Positions 29,013-38,960 of a stretch of DNA of 64,000 nt are shown here, piece after piece. Numbering within the stretch: position 1 is the first letter of the stretch; the number at the start of each line of letters is the position of its first letter. Below the pieces are notes generated by a model. That model did not search any database, was not told the origin of the DNA, and saw only the letters and a list, made by a program, of their open reading frames with translations. The stretch is from Candidatus Nitrotoga sp. MKT. GTDB taxonomy: Bacteria > Pseudomonadota > Gammaproteobacteria > Burkholderiales > Gallionellaceae. A program made the position numbers and the translations under genes. The DNA is taken from positions 1 through 64,000 of the forward strand of contig QFXH01000008.1 in the NCBI GenBank assembly GCA_003402345.1, read 5' to 3'.

Positions 29013-30360
29013 TATACAGGCCAGCCCTGCGCGCGTCTTGGTGGTGGATGATGAGCCAGATATACTAGAGCTAATCGAGTTGGCGCTGCTACGCATGGGA
29101 TTGCAGGCCGATCGCGCTAGTAATGTGCAAGAAGCCTTGCACCAATTAAATACTAAAACATATCAGCTATGTTTGACAGATATGCGCCTGCCGGATGGAG
29201 AAGGGCTGGAGGTGGTGCAATATATTATTGCTCGCAACATGCATGTGCCAGTCGCGGTGATTACCGCGCATGGCAATATGGAAAATGCGATTTTTGCACT
29301 TAAGGCTGGCGCTTTCGATTACCTAGCCAAGCCAGTTGCGCTGACCCAGTTGCGTGCCTTGGTCAATGCCGTACTAAAGCTGCCACCACCGTCTGCTATC
29401 GTACGGAAAGGCGTGCGAACATTGCTGGGACTTTCCCCCGCCATGGAAAAGGTGCGTGACCTGATCGATCGGGTGGCACGTAGCCAAGCGCCGGTGCATA
29501 TCAGCGGCGAATCAGGTAGTGGAAAAGAACTGGCTGCACGGCTGATCGTTGAAAAAAGCGCTCGGCGCGATCAGCCCTTCATCACGGTAAACTGCGGGGC
29601 AATCCCGGAAACGCTTATGGAAAGCGAATTTTTCGGTTATCGCAAGGGCGCATTCACCGGTGCGGAAAAGGATCGCGAAGGTTTATTTCAAGCTGCCAAT
29701 GGCGGTACTTTATTCCTTGATGAGGTTGCCGATTTACCGCTCTCTATGCAGGTAAAATTGTTACGGGTAATCCAGGAGAAAAAAGTGCGTAAGGTGGGCG
29801 CCACGCAAGAAGAGCCGGTGGATGTACGTATCATCAGCGCCACCCATAATGCATTGGCGGAGCAAGTACAGCAGGGGAAATTCCGTCAGGATCTTTATTA
29901 TCGCCTGAATGTGATTACCTTGCTTATGCCACCGTTGCGCGCAATGCGTGATGACATTGCCGAGGTCGCCAACCATTTTTTAGCTCGTTTGTGCGGTGAT
30001 GCGAAGGTCGAATTGGCATCGTCAGCTTTGAAGGCGCTTCAACAATACGATTTTCCGGGCAATGTGCGCGAACTGGAAAACATAATCGAGCGGGCACTTG
30101 CATTATGTTCGGACGGCATTATTATGCCAGCCGATTTACAGCTTGCGCCCCCAGGCTTTGCTGGGATGGCCGTCAAGCCAAGTGTGGCTGGCAAATACCC
30201 GCTTACCGATTATCTGGATAGCGTCGAACGCGCAGCTATTTTGGAGGCGCTACAGCAAACCAATTTCAACCGCACAGCTGCGGCCAAGGTGCTGGGAGTG
30301 ACTTTTCGCGCCTTACGCTATCGCATGGACCGCTTGGGCATCACTGACAAGGATGAATAA
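29002..30360 (+). CDS. pilR: Sigma-54-dependent response regulator PilR
   Basis: An NtrC-family regulator of 452 aa. The receiver domain carries VVDDEPD and phospho-accepting D60 in LTDMRLPD. The AAA+ domain carries Walker A GESGSGKE (169-176), the sigma-54-contacting loop GAFTGA (216-221) and Walker B GGTLFLDE (234-241). A Fis-type helix-turn-helix closes the protein (FNRTAAAKVLGVTFRALRYRMDRL). It activates sigma-54 promoters, in the PilR group typically that of pilA. The ATG at 29002 overlaps the pilS stop and begins right before the receiver. ampD follows after 3 bp. Confidence 0.92.
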   Translation: MNADIQASPARVLVVDDEPDILELIELALLRMGLQADRASNVQEALHQLNTKTYQLCLTDMRLPDGEGLEVVQYIIARNMHVPVAVITAHGNMENAIFALKAGAFDYLAKPVALTQLRALVNAVLKLPPPSAIVRKGVRTLLGLSPAMEKVRDLIDRVARSQAPVHISGESGSGKELAARLIVEKSARRDQPFITVNCGAIPETLMESEFFGYRKGAFTGAEKDREGLFQAANGGTLFLDEVADLPLSMQVKLLRVIQEKKVRKVGATQEEPVDVRIISATHNALAEQVQQGKFRQDLYYRLNVITLLMPPLRAMRDDIAEVANHFLARLCGDAKVELASSALKALQQYDFPGNVRELENIIERALALCSDGIIMPADLQLAPPGFAGMAVKPSVAGKYPLTDYLDSVERAAILEALQQTNFNRTAAAKVLGVTFRALRYRMDRLGITDKDE

Positions 30361-30363
30361 GCA

Positions 30364-30900
30364 GTGAAAGTTGGCACAAATGGATGGCTTAGCGGTCTGC
30401 GCCGCCTTGCTTCGCCAAACTGTGATTTTCGTCCGTCGGGTACCGCCATAGACTTATTGGTAATTCACAATATAAGCCTCCCACCGGGTGAGTTCGGTGG
30501 TCAGGCGGTTGCACAGTTATTTACCAACACTCTTGATACGGATGCACACCCCTATTTTGCCCAACTCAAAGGGGTGAGAGTTTCTGCCCATTTTTTAATA
30601 CGGCGCACGGGCGAGATTACCCAGTTCGTGCCTTGCGGCAAGCGCGCCTGGCATGCCGGTGCATCGATGTGGCATGGCCGCACGGCCTGTAATGATTTTT
30701 CTATAGGCATAGAATTAGAAGGTACAGATTTTTTGCCATTCTGCGATCAACAATATGCTGTACTAATCCGGTTAACACGAGTGCTCAAGCGTGCCTATCC
30801 GATTCGTGAAATTGCAGGTCATTCAGATATTGCGCCGGGACGGAAGACTGATCCTGGACGTGGATTTGACTGGCCGCGTTATCTTGCGAAGGTGGGTTGA
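30364..30900 (+). CDS. ampD: 1,6-anhydro-N-acetylmuramyl-L-alanine amidase AmpD
   Basis: A cytosolic zinc amidase of 178 aa that strips peptides from anhydro-muropeptides during cell-wall recycling, thereby controlling beta-lactamase inducer levels in species with AmpR. The zinc ligands match H35 (VIHN), H153 (GHSD) and D163 (KTDPG), with catalytic E117 (GIELEG) and K161. The start is a GTG at 30364, 3 bp after pilR, so it is probably cotranscribed. Length is normal for AmpD. Confidence 0.95.
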   Translation: MKVGTNGWLSGLRRLASPNCDFRPSGTAIDLLVIHNISLPPGEFGGQAVAQLFTNTLDTDAHPYFAQLKGVRVSAHFLIRRTGEITQFVPCGKRAWHAGASMWHGRTACNDFSIGIELEGTDFLPFCDQQYAVLIRLTRVLKRAYPIREIAGHSDIAPGRKTDPGRGFDWPRYLAKVG

Positions 30901-31017
30901 AAACGGATCGGCAATGGAATATACCAATACACATTTTGGTAAAAAACGTTGTGCTGTTTTTTAAATTTTTTGTACTTGTTTATTTTATTAAATAGATCGA
31001 TTTATCAAGAAAAAAAC

Positions 31018-31045
31018 TTGCATAATTCCCCCGATGTACTACAAT
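31018..31045 (+). promoter_or_regulatory. Candidate nrdA promoter
   Basis: TTGCAT (31018-31023) and TACAAT (31040-31045) are separated by 16 bp, a fair sigma-70 match. The predicted start near 31052 lies just before the candidate NrdR boxes and about 100 bp before nrdA. Confidence 0.45.
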
Positions 31046-31064
31046 CATATTTTACTAAACCTGC

Positions 31065-31099
31065 CTCTATATAAGCTGCTGGATACTACATATAGTAGT
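31065..31099 (+). promoter_or_regulatory. Candidate pair of NrdR boxes
   Basis: ACTACATATAGTAGT (31085-31099) is palindromic and resembles the NrdR consensus core (ACnATATnGT type). A weaker half-conserved copy, CTCTATATAAG (31065-31075), lies 21 bp away centre to centre, which is two helical turns. Tandem boxes at helical spacing upstream of nrd genes are the known NrdR arrangement. The first box is degenerate, so the pair is tentative. Confidence 0.45.
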
Positions 31100-31154
31100 T
31101 TTTGTATTTCAGTTCTGATTTCAGATAGGGCAATAATTTAGAGCGATAACTATA

Positions 31155-33923
31155 ATGCTAGGTTTGTCCCCTTCTTCAGTGCCGGCACAGGATCTTTCCG
31201 ATAACATAGCTGTTTCCAGCATTCCTTTTGACCAACACAAGGTTATTCGCCGCAATGGTTCCGTAGTTGCTTTTGAGGCAACCAAGATTGCCGTTGCCTT
31301 GACCAAGGCATTTATCGCCGTAAATGGCGAGGCGTCCTCGCGCGTGCGCGAGCTAGTTAATCAATTGACCGGAACTGTGGTTAATGCGCTGTTGCGCCGC
31401 CACCCGCATGGCGGGACGCTGCATATTGAAGATATTCAAGATCAAGTCGAATTAGCTCTGATGCGTTCCGGAGAACACGATGTGGCTCGTGCCTACGTGC
31501 TTTATCGCGAGGAACGCACGCGTGAACGAGCCAAGGCAAAAGTTGCGCCTGCACATATTCTTCAAGTCAACGACAGGGGTGTGCTTCGCCCGCTGGATGA
31601 GGCAATGCTTGCGGCACGCATTGCGGCAGCTTGTGAAGGACTTGGCAACGCGGTGAGTGCGGATCCAATTCTTAAGTTGACGCTACGTGATCTTTATGAT
31701 GGCGTACCAGTTGAAGAGGTGCGCAAATGTGCCATCCTTGCCGCTCGGGCGATGATCGAACATGACCCAGCCTATAGCTTCGTCACCGCCCGCCTGCTGC
31801 TGAACAACATTTGCTGTGATGTTATCGGTGAGGACGCCGACATGGCAGCGCGTTATGCTGAATATTTTCCCTCATTCATCAAGCGTGGCATTGAAGCAGA
31901 GCTGCTTGACCGCGACATGGCAAATTTTGATTTGCCGCGATTGGCCAATGAGTTAACTGCAAGCCGTGATTTGCAGTTCAGCTATCTTGGCTTGCAAACC
32001 TTATATGATCGTTACTTTCTGCACATAAACGAAAGCCGCATCGAGTTGCCGCAGGCATTTTTCATGCGTGTGGCTATGGGGCTGGCGCTTAGGGAAAGTG
32101 ACCGCAACGCGCGCGCTATCGAGTTCTATCATCTGTTGTCCAGTTTTGATTTCATGAGTTCAACGCCTACCCTGTTCAACTCTGGGGCGATCCGTTCGCA
32201 ACTTTCTTCCTGTTACCTTACTACCGTACCGGACGATCTGGCCGGTATTTTTGAAGCAATAAAGGAAAATGCTCTTCTGGCCAAATACTCCGGTGGCCTT
32301 GGCAATGATTGGACACCCGTACGTTCTATGGGCGCACACATCAAGGGCACCAATGGCAAATCACAGGGCGTGGTACCGTTTCTGAAAGTCGCTAATGACA
32401 CCGCCGTGGCAGTCAACCAAGGGGGCAAAAGGAAGGGCGCGGTATGTGCATATCTGGAAACATGGCATCTGGATATTGAGGAGTTTCTTGAGTTGCGCAA
32501 GAATACCGGCGATGACCGCCGTCGTACGCATGATATGAATACAGCCAATTGGATACCAGACTTATTCATGAGGCGCGTTGTGGAAGACGGGGAGTGGACA
32601 CTATTTTCGCCATCAGTCTGTCCTGACCTACATGACAAGTTCGGCTCAGAATTTGAGCGTACCTACCTTGCTTGTGAAGCTAAGGCAGCAAGCGGCGAAA
32701 TTACCCTATTCAAAAAAATTTCGGCGGCCAGCCTGTGGCGCAAAATGCTGACTATGTTATTTGAGACGGGTCATCCGTGGATCGCTTTTAAAGACCCATG
32801 TAATATACGTTCGCCACAACAACATGTCGGCGTGGTGCATAGTTCTAATTTATGCACTGAAATCACGTTGAATACCTCCGAATCTGAAATCGCGGTATGC
32901 AATCTTGGCTCAGTCAATCTCAAGGCGCATCTGAACTCACTCGGTCAGCTTGACCACGAAAAGCTCAAGCGTACCATTGCCACCGCCATGCGTATGCTGG
33001 ATAACGTAATCGACATCAATTATTACGCCGTTGAAAAGGCGCGTAACTCCAATCTTAAACACCGTCCCGTTGGGCTGGGTATCATGGGGTTTCAAGATTG
33101 CCTGCATGAGCTACGGATACCATATGCTTCGAAAAAAGCGATCGAATTTGCCGATAGCTCCATGGAAGCGGTGTGCTATTACGCCTATTGGGCATCTACA
33201 GAGCTGGCCGAAGAACGAGGCCGCTACGATAGCTATAACGGTAGTCTGTGGGATCAGGGCATATTGCCGCAGGATACGCTGGAACTCCTGCGTCAGTCAC
33301 GCGGAGGGCATGTAGAGGTAGATATGTCCACCAGCATGGATTGGGACAAACTGCGCGCACGCATCAGGCAGTACGGCATGCGCAACTCAAATTGTGTGGC
33401 TATTGCGCCTACTGCGACAATATCAAATATCATTGGCGTATCGGCTTGCATCGAACCTACTTACCAGAACTTGTTTGTAAAATCGAATCTGTCTGGTGAA
33501 TTCACCGTCATCAATGAATATCTGGTGAATGACCTCAAGCGGCTGGGACTGTGGGATGAGGTGATGATAGCTGACCTAAAATATTTTGATGGAAGCCTTG
33601 CCAAAATTGATCGCATTCCGGCCGAATTGCGCAGCCTGTATGCGACCGCATTTGAGATTGAGCCTCAATGGGTAATAGAAGCGGCAGCGCGGCGCCAGAA
33701 ATGGATTGACCAAGCACAATCACTGAATATCTATATGGCGGGTGTGTCGGGGCGCAAGCTCGACGAAACCTACAAGCTGGCGTGGTTGCGAGGCCTGAAG
33801 ACTACATATTATTTGCGTACCATGGGTGCGACTTCGACGGAGAAATCCACTTCGCGCGTTGGCGAACTAAATGCGGTGCAGATGTGCGCAATTGACAACC
33901 CAGAATGCGAGTCATGCCAATGA
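31155..33923 (+). CDS. nrdA: Class Ia ribonucleotide reductase, alpha subunit
   Basis: NrdA (922 aa) reduces ribonucleoside diphosphates to deoxyribonucleotides. An ATP cone opens the protein ([24 protein letters not shown]). The catalytic triad is in [10 protein letters not shown] (Asn, Cys, Glu as E. coli N437/C439/E441). The redox Cys pair is in QLSSCYLTT and [10 protein letters not shown], the radical-transfer Tyr pair is in TTYYLRTM, and the C-terminal Cys shuttle is CESCQ. nrdB overlaps the stop codon. The 254-bp upstream region carries a candidate promoter and NrdR boxes. Thioredoxins TrxA and TrxC are possible electron donors. Confidence 0.97.
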   Translation: MLGLSPSSVPAQDLSDNIAVSSIPFDQHKVIRRNGSVVAFEATKIAVALTKAFIAVNGEASSRVRELVNQLTGTVVNALLRRHPHGGTLHIEDIQDQVELALMRSGEHDVARAYVLYREERTRERAKAKVAPAHILQVNDRGVLRPLDEAMLAARIAAACEGLGNAVSADPILKLTLRDLYDGVPVEEVRKCAILAARAMIEHDPAYSFVTARLLLNNICCDVIGEDADMAARYAEYFPSFIKRGIEAELLDRDMANFDLPRLANELTASRDLQFSYLGLQTLYDRYFLHINESRIELPQAFFMRVAMGLALRESDRNARAIEFYHLLSSFDFMSSTPTLFNSGAIRSQLSSCYLTTVPDDLAGIFEAIKENALLAKYSGGLGNDWTPVRSMGAHIKGTNGKSQGVVPFLKVANDTAVAVNQGGKRKGAVCAYLETWHLDIEEFLELRKNTGDDRRRTHDMNTANWIPDLFMRRVVEDGEWTLFSPSVCPDLHDKFGSEFERTYLACEAKAASGEITLFKKISAASLWRKMLTMLFETGHPWIAFKDPCNIRSPQQHVGVVHSSNLCTEITLNTSESEIAVCNLGSVNLKAHLNSLGQLDHEKLKRTIATAMRMLDNVIDINYYAVEKARNSNLKHRPVGLGIMGFQDCLHELRIPYASKKAIEFADSSMEAVCYYAYWASTELAEERGRYDSYNGSLWDQGILPQDTLELLRQSRGGHVEVDMSTSMDWDKLRARIRQYGMRNSNCVAIAPTATISNIIGVSACIEPTYQNLFVKSNLSGEFTVINEYLVNDLKRLGLWDEVMIADLKYFDGSLAKIDRIPAELRSLYATAFEIEPQWVIEAAARRQKWIDQAQSLNIYMAGVSGRKLDETYKLAWLRGLKTTYYLRTMGATSTEKSTSRVGELNAVQMCAIDNPECESCQ

Positions 33924-34969
33924 ATGACTACACCATCGCATCCAGTTCAGCTGGACGGATACGCGTAGAAGACAAGCGTATCATCAACTGCAATGCAGAC
34001 GTTAATCAGCTAGTGCCATTCAAATACAAGTGGGCTTGGGAAAAATACATTTCCGCCTGCGCCAACCATTGGATGCCGCAAGAGGTCAACATGTCCGCCG
34101 ATATTGCGTTATGGAAGAACCCTAACGGTTTGACCGATGATGAGCGCCTCATGGTTAAGCGCAATCTTGGGTTCTTTACCACAGCGGACAGCCTTGCAGC
34201 CAACAACATTGTGCTTGGCACTTATCGCCACATCACCAACCCTGAATGCCGCCAGTACTTGCTACGTCAGGCGTTCGAAGAGGCGATTCACACACATGCC
34301 TACCAATACATCGTTGAAAGCCTAGGCTTGGATGAGGGCGAAATTTTCAACATGTATCATGAAGTTTCTAGCATACGTGAAAAAGATGAATTTTTGCTGC
34401 CTTTTATCGACACCTTGACCAATCCGGACTTTAAGACGGGCACACCGGAAACGGATCGCCAGTTATTACGCAGTCTGATCGTGTTTGCCTGCATCATGGA
34501 GGGGTTATTCTTCTATGTTGGTTTTGTGCAAATTTTAGCGCTTGGACGTCAGAATAAAATGACCGGTGCCGCTGAACAGTACCAGTACATCATGCGTGAC
34601 GAATCCATGCACCTCAATTTCGGTGTAGATGTAATTAATCAGATTAAGCTGGAAAATCCCCATCTGTGGACACTTCAATTCTGCGAGGAAATTCGTGGCC
34701 TTATGCAAAAAGGCGTGGAGCTGGAATACCGTTATGCCGAAGATACCATGCCACGTGGTGTGCTTGGTATGAACGCATCAATGTTCAAAGAATACCTACG
34801 TTTTGTCGCCAACCGCCGTTGTCAACAAATTGGCTTGGATGTGCTATACCCAGGGGCTGGCAATCCGTTCCCATGGATGGCGGAAATAATTGATCTCAAG
34901 AAGGAGAAAAATTTCTTCGAAACGCGTGTTACCGAATATCAGACAGGGGGCGCGCTATCTTGGGATTAA
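33920..34969 (+). CDS. nrdB: Class Ia ribonucleotide reductase, beta subunit
   Basis: NrdB (349 aa) houses the diiron-tyrosyl radical cofactor for NrdA. The metal-ligand and radical region [12 protein letters not shown] carries Glu, His and the Tyr at the place of E. coli Y122, and DESMHLNFG supplies the second Glu and His set. I chose the ATG at 33920, whose ATGA overlaps the nrdA TGA. In-frame ATGs at 33905 and 33914 would extend it by up to five residues. nrdA and nrdB form a two-gene operon. Confidence 0.96.
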   Translation: MNDYTIASSSAGRIRVEDKRIINCNADVNQLVPFKYKWAWEKYISACANHWMPQEVNMSADIALWKNPNGLTDDERLMVKRNLGFFTTADSLAANNIVLGTYRHITNPECRQYLLRQAFEEAIHTHAYQYIVESLGLDEGEIFNMYHEVSSIREKDEFLLPFIDTLTNPDFKTGTPETDRQLLRSLIVFACIMEGLFFYVGFVQILALGRQNKMTGAAEQYQYIMRDESMHLNFGVDVINQIKLENPHLWTLQFCEEIRGLMQKGVELEYRYAEDTMPRGVLGMNASMFKEYLRFVANRRCQQIGLDVLYPGAGNPFPWMAEIIDLKKEKNFFETRVTEYQTGGALSWD

Positions 34970-35064
34970 CAGGCTTCGGTCACGCTGTATTTGGTGTGTG
35001 CTGGAGAGGGTAGTAGTTGTTAATGTTGTATTTCTTTGAACTTTGATTACCAAAGGAGGTTGAA

Positions 35065-35649
35065 ATGGCAGCAGTACAGAAAGCTAAACCAGCAGCTAAA
35101 CCAGCAGCTAAAACCGCAGTGGCAGCCAAGAAGCCAGCCGCTAAAACCGCAGTGGCAGCCAAGAAGCCTGCTGCTAAAACCGCAGTGGCAGCCAAGAAGC
35201 CTGCCGCTAAAACCGCAGTGGCAGCCAAGAAGCCTGCCGCTAAAACCGCAGTGGTAGCCAAGAAGCCAGCCGCTAAAACCGCAGTGGCAGCCAAGAAGCC
35301 TGCTGCTAAAACCGCAGTGGCAGCCAAGAAGCCAGCCGCTAAAACCGCAGTGGCAGCCAAGAAGCCTGCTGCCAAAACCGCAGTGGCAGCCAAGAAGCCA
35401 GCCGCTAAAACCGCAGTGGCAGCCAAGAAGCCTGCTGCCAAAACCGCAGTGGCAGCCAAGAAGCCTGCTGCCAAAACCGCAGTGGCAGCCAAGAAGCCTG
35501 CCGCTAAAAAGGTCGTTCCTGAAAAGAAACCTTCTGTCCAAACTAAGACAGCCTCGGCTTCTTCGGCTCCAGCTCCCTTAGCTCCGACAACTGTGCGCCC
35601 GGCAGCAGTTTGGCCTTTTCCTACGCCAGGCATCAACAAGCCAAACTAA
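35065..35649 (+). CDS. Histone H1-like Ala/Lys/Pro repeat protein
   Basis: A highly basic protein of 194 aa. A short leader is followed by twelve tandem 11-residue repeats of the form KTAVAAKKPAA, then a Pro/Ala-rich tail ending PGINKPN. It resembles the AlgP/H1-like (PAKKA-type) bacterial nucleoid proteins that bind DNA through lysine-rich tails. A near-perfect ribosome-binding site (AAAGGAGG) precedes the ATG, suggesting strong expression. Repeat number is likely to vary between strains by slippage. DNA binding is inferred from composition. It stands alone downstream of nrdAB. Confidence 0.85.
   Translation: MAAVQKAKPAAKPAAKTAVAAKKPAAKTAVAAKKPAAKTAVAAKKPAAKTAVAAKKPAAKTAVVAKKPAAKTAVAAKKPAAKTAVAAKKPAAKTAVAAKKPAAKTAVAAKKPAAKTAVAAKKPAAKTAVAAKKPAAKTAVAAKKPAAKKVVPEKKPSVQTKTASASSAPAPLAPTTVRPAAVWPFPTPGINKPN
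35110..35505 (+). repeat. Twelve tandem 33-bp repeats inside the H1-like gene
   Basis: Twelve nearly identical 33-bp units of the AAAACCGCAGTGGCAGCCAA type encode KTAVAAKKPAA. Only scattered third-base changes and one Ala-to-Val change (unit 5) separate them. The units contain no stop in several other frames, which explains the long spurious open frames over this segment. Confidence 0.93.
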
Positions 35650-36044
35650 TATTGGCTAAAATACGGCCCTTGAGTTATTGAAGAGGGCTGATCATTTGCA
35701 GCTTGGGTTTGTGCTATTGGGCACACTCAAATCTGCATATGTGAGCTTCCTTTCTGTGCAATCGGTGCAGCAAGCTGTTTTCTATTAACTTGAATAAACC
35801 AAGGTTGAACAGCCGTAAAATAAAAATAGCAAAGTAGCTGCGCTTTACGATATGCGGATGATAGCCGGCCATGGAATGGCTGATGTAATGAACAAGGGTT
35901 CATTAGCTAATTATTTAGTCGGCTCGCTCGCAGCAAACTATTGATGCATACCTATTCAGAGTCCTAGTGGTAACTTACAGTGCCATGCAGAGTTAGGTCG
36001 AACAGAATTAATAACACGGCAAATCTAGCGTACGCGCTATACAT
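35650..36044. other. Non-coding region upstream of msbA
   Basis: No supported gene. It contains a perfect 8-bp inverted repeat, TAATGAAC (35886-35893) and GTTCATTA (35898-35905), with a four-base AAGG spacer. This is a possible operator, with no regulator implied. Confidence 0.5.
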
Positions 36045-37799
36045 ATGACCAGTTCACAGCTTTATTTGCGGTTGCTCGACTACATTAAACCCTACTGGCG
36101 CATATTTGCACTTTCCATCCTTGGCATGATGGTGGCTGCGGCTACTGAGCCGCTATTGCCAGTTTTGCTCAAAACCATGCTAGACGGCACATTCGTGCAC
36201 AAAGATGAAACCATCATTCGATTGATCCCTTTGTTCATCTTGATGATTTTCCTTGTGCGCGGGCTAGCTACTTTTGTTGCTACTTATACGATCACCTGGG
36301 TGGGAAACAAGGTAGTGATGGATTTGCGTAACGAAATGTTCAATAAGCTACTTTCCCTGCCTGCCCGCTTTTACGATAACCATGCGACTGGTAACCTAAT
36401 CTCAAAATTGACCTTTGATGTTACACAGGTAACAGCTGCCGCCACAACCGTAGTGACCATTGGTACCCGTGATTCCCTTATGATTGTTGGACTGCTGGGC
36501 TGGCTTTTTTACCTTAACTGGAAGCTTACGTTGCTCAGCTTGATAATGGCGCCTGTCATTGTTTTTATCATGAAAACTATCAGTGGTCGCTTGCGCATTG
36601 CCAGCCGCAATTCGCAGCGCGCAATGGGAGATATCACCCAAGTAATTGAAGAAAGTGTGACCGCGCATAAGGTAGTCAAACTTTTTGGCGGACAACAGTA
36701 CGAAGGCCAACGCTTTAATAGCCAAGCTAACTGGGTACGTCGTCACGCCATGAAACAAGCCGCCGCTGCCGCTATCAATATACCCATCGTACAAATGGTG
36801 GCAGCAGTGGCGCTTGCAGTCATCGTTTATCTTGCTACTGAACAATCGCGCAGCGATGAAACAACGGTGGGTGGCTTTCTTTCCTTCATTACAGCAATGT
36901 TGATGTTAACCCCACCGCTAAAACGGCTTGCCAGCGTCAGTGAGCATTTACAGCGCGGACTGGCGGCTTCAGAAAGCGTATTTGAGCTGCTTGATACATC
37001 AAGTGAAGCCGATACGGGTAAGACATTAATTACTCATGCCTCAGGCCAACTGAAATTTGAGCATGTAAATTTTTCTTACCAACAAGACGAAAAGCTGGCA
37101 TTACGTGACATTAACCTGGAAATTCCTGTAGGACAAACAGTTGCGCTGGTTGGTGCCTCCGGCAGTGGCAAAAGCACGCTGGCCAACCTCGTACCGCGTT
37201 TCTATTCCCCAAGTAGCGGTCGCATTACACTAGACGGTTGTGACCTTGCGGAGCTCACGTTGACCAGCCTGCGCGCTAATATCGCACTAGTAAGCCAAGA
37301 TGTGGTGCTATTCAATGATACCGTTGCAGCCAACATTGCTTATGGTCAAATGCGCAAAGTACCGGAGGCAGAAATAATCGCTGCCGCGCAGGCTGCCCAT
37401 GCAATGGAGTTTATTCGTGAAATGCCACAAGGTTTGCAAACACTAGTGGGTGAGAGGGGTGTGCGCATGTCTGGTGGACAGCGCCAACGCATTGCCATTG
37501 CTCGCGCTATTCTTAAGAATGCACCTATTCTTATTCTGGATGAAGCCACATCCGCATTGGATAGCGAATCTGAACGTCATGTGCAAGCTGCGCTGGAAAC
37601 CCTAATGCAGGGGCGCACCACGTTGATAATTGCCCACCGTTTGTCTACTATCGAAAAAGCCGACAGAATTGTTGTATTACAAAAAGGTGAAATTATTGAA
37701 ATCGGTACTCACCAGGAATTGCTTGCCAAGGGCAATGTGTATGCACAGCTGCACCGCACCCAGTTTATGTGGAATGATGTTGCCCACGACAATCCGTGA
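36045..37799 (+). CDS. msbA: Lipid A export ABC transporter MsbA
   Basis: A half-size ABC exporter (584 aa) that flips lipid A-core across the inner membrane. The six-helix membrane domain (about 1-320) is followed by the nucleotide-binding domain with Walker A GASGSGKST, signature MSGGQRQRIAIARAIL, Walker B ILILDEATSALD and the H-loop in IAHRLST. It matches MsbA in length and organisation. Neighbouring genes are unrelated, and waaA or lpxK are not adjacent. The ATG at 36045 has only a weak ribosome-binding site. Confidence 0.93.
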   Translation: MTSSQLYLRLLDYIKPYWRIFALSILGMMVAAATEPLLPVLLKTMLDGTFVHKDETIIRLIPLFILMIFLVRGLATFVATYTITWVGNKVVMDLRNEMFNKLLSLPARFYDNHATGNLISKLTFDVTQVTAAATTVVTIGTRDSLMIVGLLGWLFYLNWKLTLLSLIMAPVIVFIMKTISGRLRIASRNSQRAMGDITQVIEESVTAHKVVKLFGGQQYEGQRFNSQANWVRRHAMKQAAAAAINIPIVQMVAAVALAVIVYLATEQSRSDETTVGGFLSFITAMLMLTPPLKRLASVSEHLQRGLAASESVFELLDTSSEADTGKTLITHASGQLKFEHVNFSYQQDEKLALRDINLEIPVGQTVALVGASGSGKSTLANLVPRFYSPSSGRITLDGCDLAELTLTSLRANIALVSQDVVLFNDTVAANIAYGQMRKVPEAEIIAAAQAAHAMEFIREMPQGLQTLVGERGVRMSGGQRQRIAIARAILKNAPILILDEATSALDSESERHVQAALETLMQGRTTLIIAHRLSTIEKADRIVVLQKGEIIEIGTHQELLAKGNVYAQLHRTQFMWNDVAHDNP

Positions 37800-37894
37800 T
37801 AACCAATTCACGTCAGCTCATTAATAGCTGGGATTAAGTGTTTAGGTGCGAATGGAAATACGAAGTTATGGCAAATCCTTAAGCGTGCCTGAAA

Positions 37895-38905
37895 TCAAGC
37901 TTTGACTGCAGGAGTAAACGCGTCGGAGAAAAATTCCTCGTTAGGCAATTTACGCAAGGTCGTAAAATCGCGATGTGCTGCTTCCACTACGATTGGAGCA
38001 CCGCAAGCGTATACTTGATAGCCCGACAAATCGGGGTAATCTGCCAGTACGGCTTCATGCACGAAGCCCGTCCGGCCTTGCCATTCATCCGCTGGTAACG
38101 TTCCCGACAAAACCGGTGTAAATTTTATGCCATGAGTTTCCCATTCTTTGGCTTTATCGAGCATATAGAGACCACTCAATGTATGCGCCCCCCAATAAAA
38201 ATGCATGGAACGCTTCACGCCAACGTACAGTGCATGTTCGATGATGGATTTGATCGGCGCGAAGCCGGTACCACTGGCGACAAATACCACGGGTTTGCTG
38301 CTATCTTCGCGCAGGAAAAAAGAACCTAGCGGCCCCTTGAAACGCAGGATGTCGCGCGCTTTCATTTGCGTGAAAACATGCTTGGTGAACTCGCCACCCG
38401 AAATGTTTCGCACATGCAGCTGCAGAAATTCGTCATCATGTGGGGCATTGGCCAGCGAGAAGCTGCGCGCCTTGCTGCCTTTCATAAGAATATCGATGTA
38501 TTGTCCCGCAAGAAATTGCAAACGCTCGTTGGCAGGCAACTTGAGGTAGATCACCATTACGTCATCAAGCCGTTCCAGCTTGTGTACGCGGCATGGCAGG
38601 GTTTTCACCGGAATGTCTTTTGCGGCATTCACTTCACGGCACTCGATAATCAGATCAGACGTAGGTTTGGCGCAACAAAATAGGGCCATGCCCTCAGCTT
38701 TTTCTGCTTCACTCAGTATGCTGTCCTCGTACTTACCGTAATCCACGGTGCCTTGCAGCAGCAAACCCTTGCATGTTCCGCATACGCCGTCACGGCAACT
38801 GTAAGGCAAAATAAAGCCATGCCTTAGTCCCGCCTCAAGGATGGTTTCGTCAGCTTCCATGATGAAACTATGATCGCTTGGTTTAATAAGAACGTTGAAT
38901 GCCAT
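37895..38905 (-). CDS. CDP-6-deoxy-delta-3,4-glucoseen reductase-like flavoprotein
   Basis: A 336-aa electron-transfer enzyme. It has an N-terminal plant-type [2Fe-2S] ferredoxin (C37, C42 and C45 in SCRDGVCGTCKG plus the fourth Cys in FCCAKP), then a flavin-binding domain (RSFSLAN) and an NAD-binding domain (VFVASGTGFAPIKSIIEHAL). It matches proteins annotated as CDP-6-deoxy-L-threo-D-glycero-4-hexulose-3-dehydrase reductase in betaproteobacteria, where the partner dehydrase is usually absent and the true electron acceptor is unknown. I chose the ATG at 38905. A GTG at 38923 would add six residues. Confidence 0.88.
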   Translation of the reverse strand: MAFNVLIKPSDHSFIMEADETILEAGLRHGFILPYSCRDGVCGTCKGLLLQGTVDYGKYEDSILSEAEKAEGMALFCCAKPTSDLIIECREVNAAKDIPVKTLPCRVHKLERLDDVMVIYLKLPANERLQFLAGQYIDILMKGSKARSFSLANAPHDDEFLQLHVRNISGGEFTKHVFTQMKARDILRFKGPLGSFFLREDSSKPVVFVASGTGFAPIKSIIEHALYVGVKRSMHFYWGAHTLSGLYMLDKAKEWETHGIKFTPVLSGTLPADEWQGRTGFVHEAVLADYPDLSGYQVYACGAPIVVEAAHRDFTTLRKLPNEEFFSDAFTPAVKA

Positions 38906-38960
38906 GTATATCTCGTTTGCCACATGCGCAAAAGCGGCAATTTTAACGCATAATCATATA

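Noticed and set aside
34980-35639. Long minus-strand reading frame antisense to the H1-like repeat gene
   Set aside because: The 33-bp repeat lacks stop codons in several frames, so long antisense frames arise automatically. The plus-strand frame has a near-perfect ribosome-binding site and a known composition.
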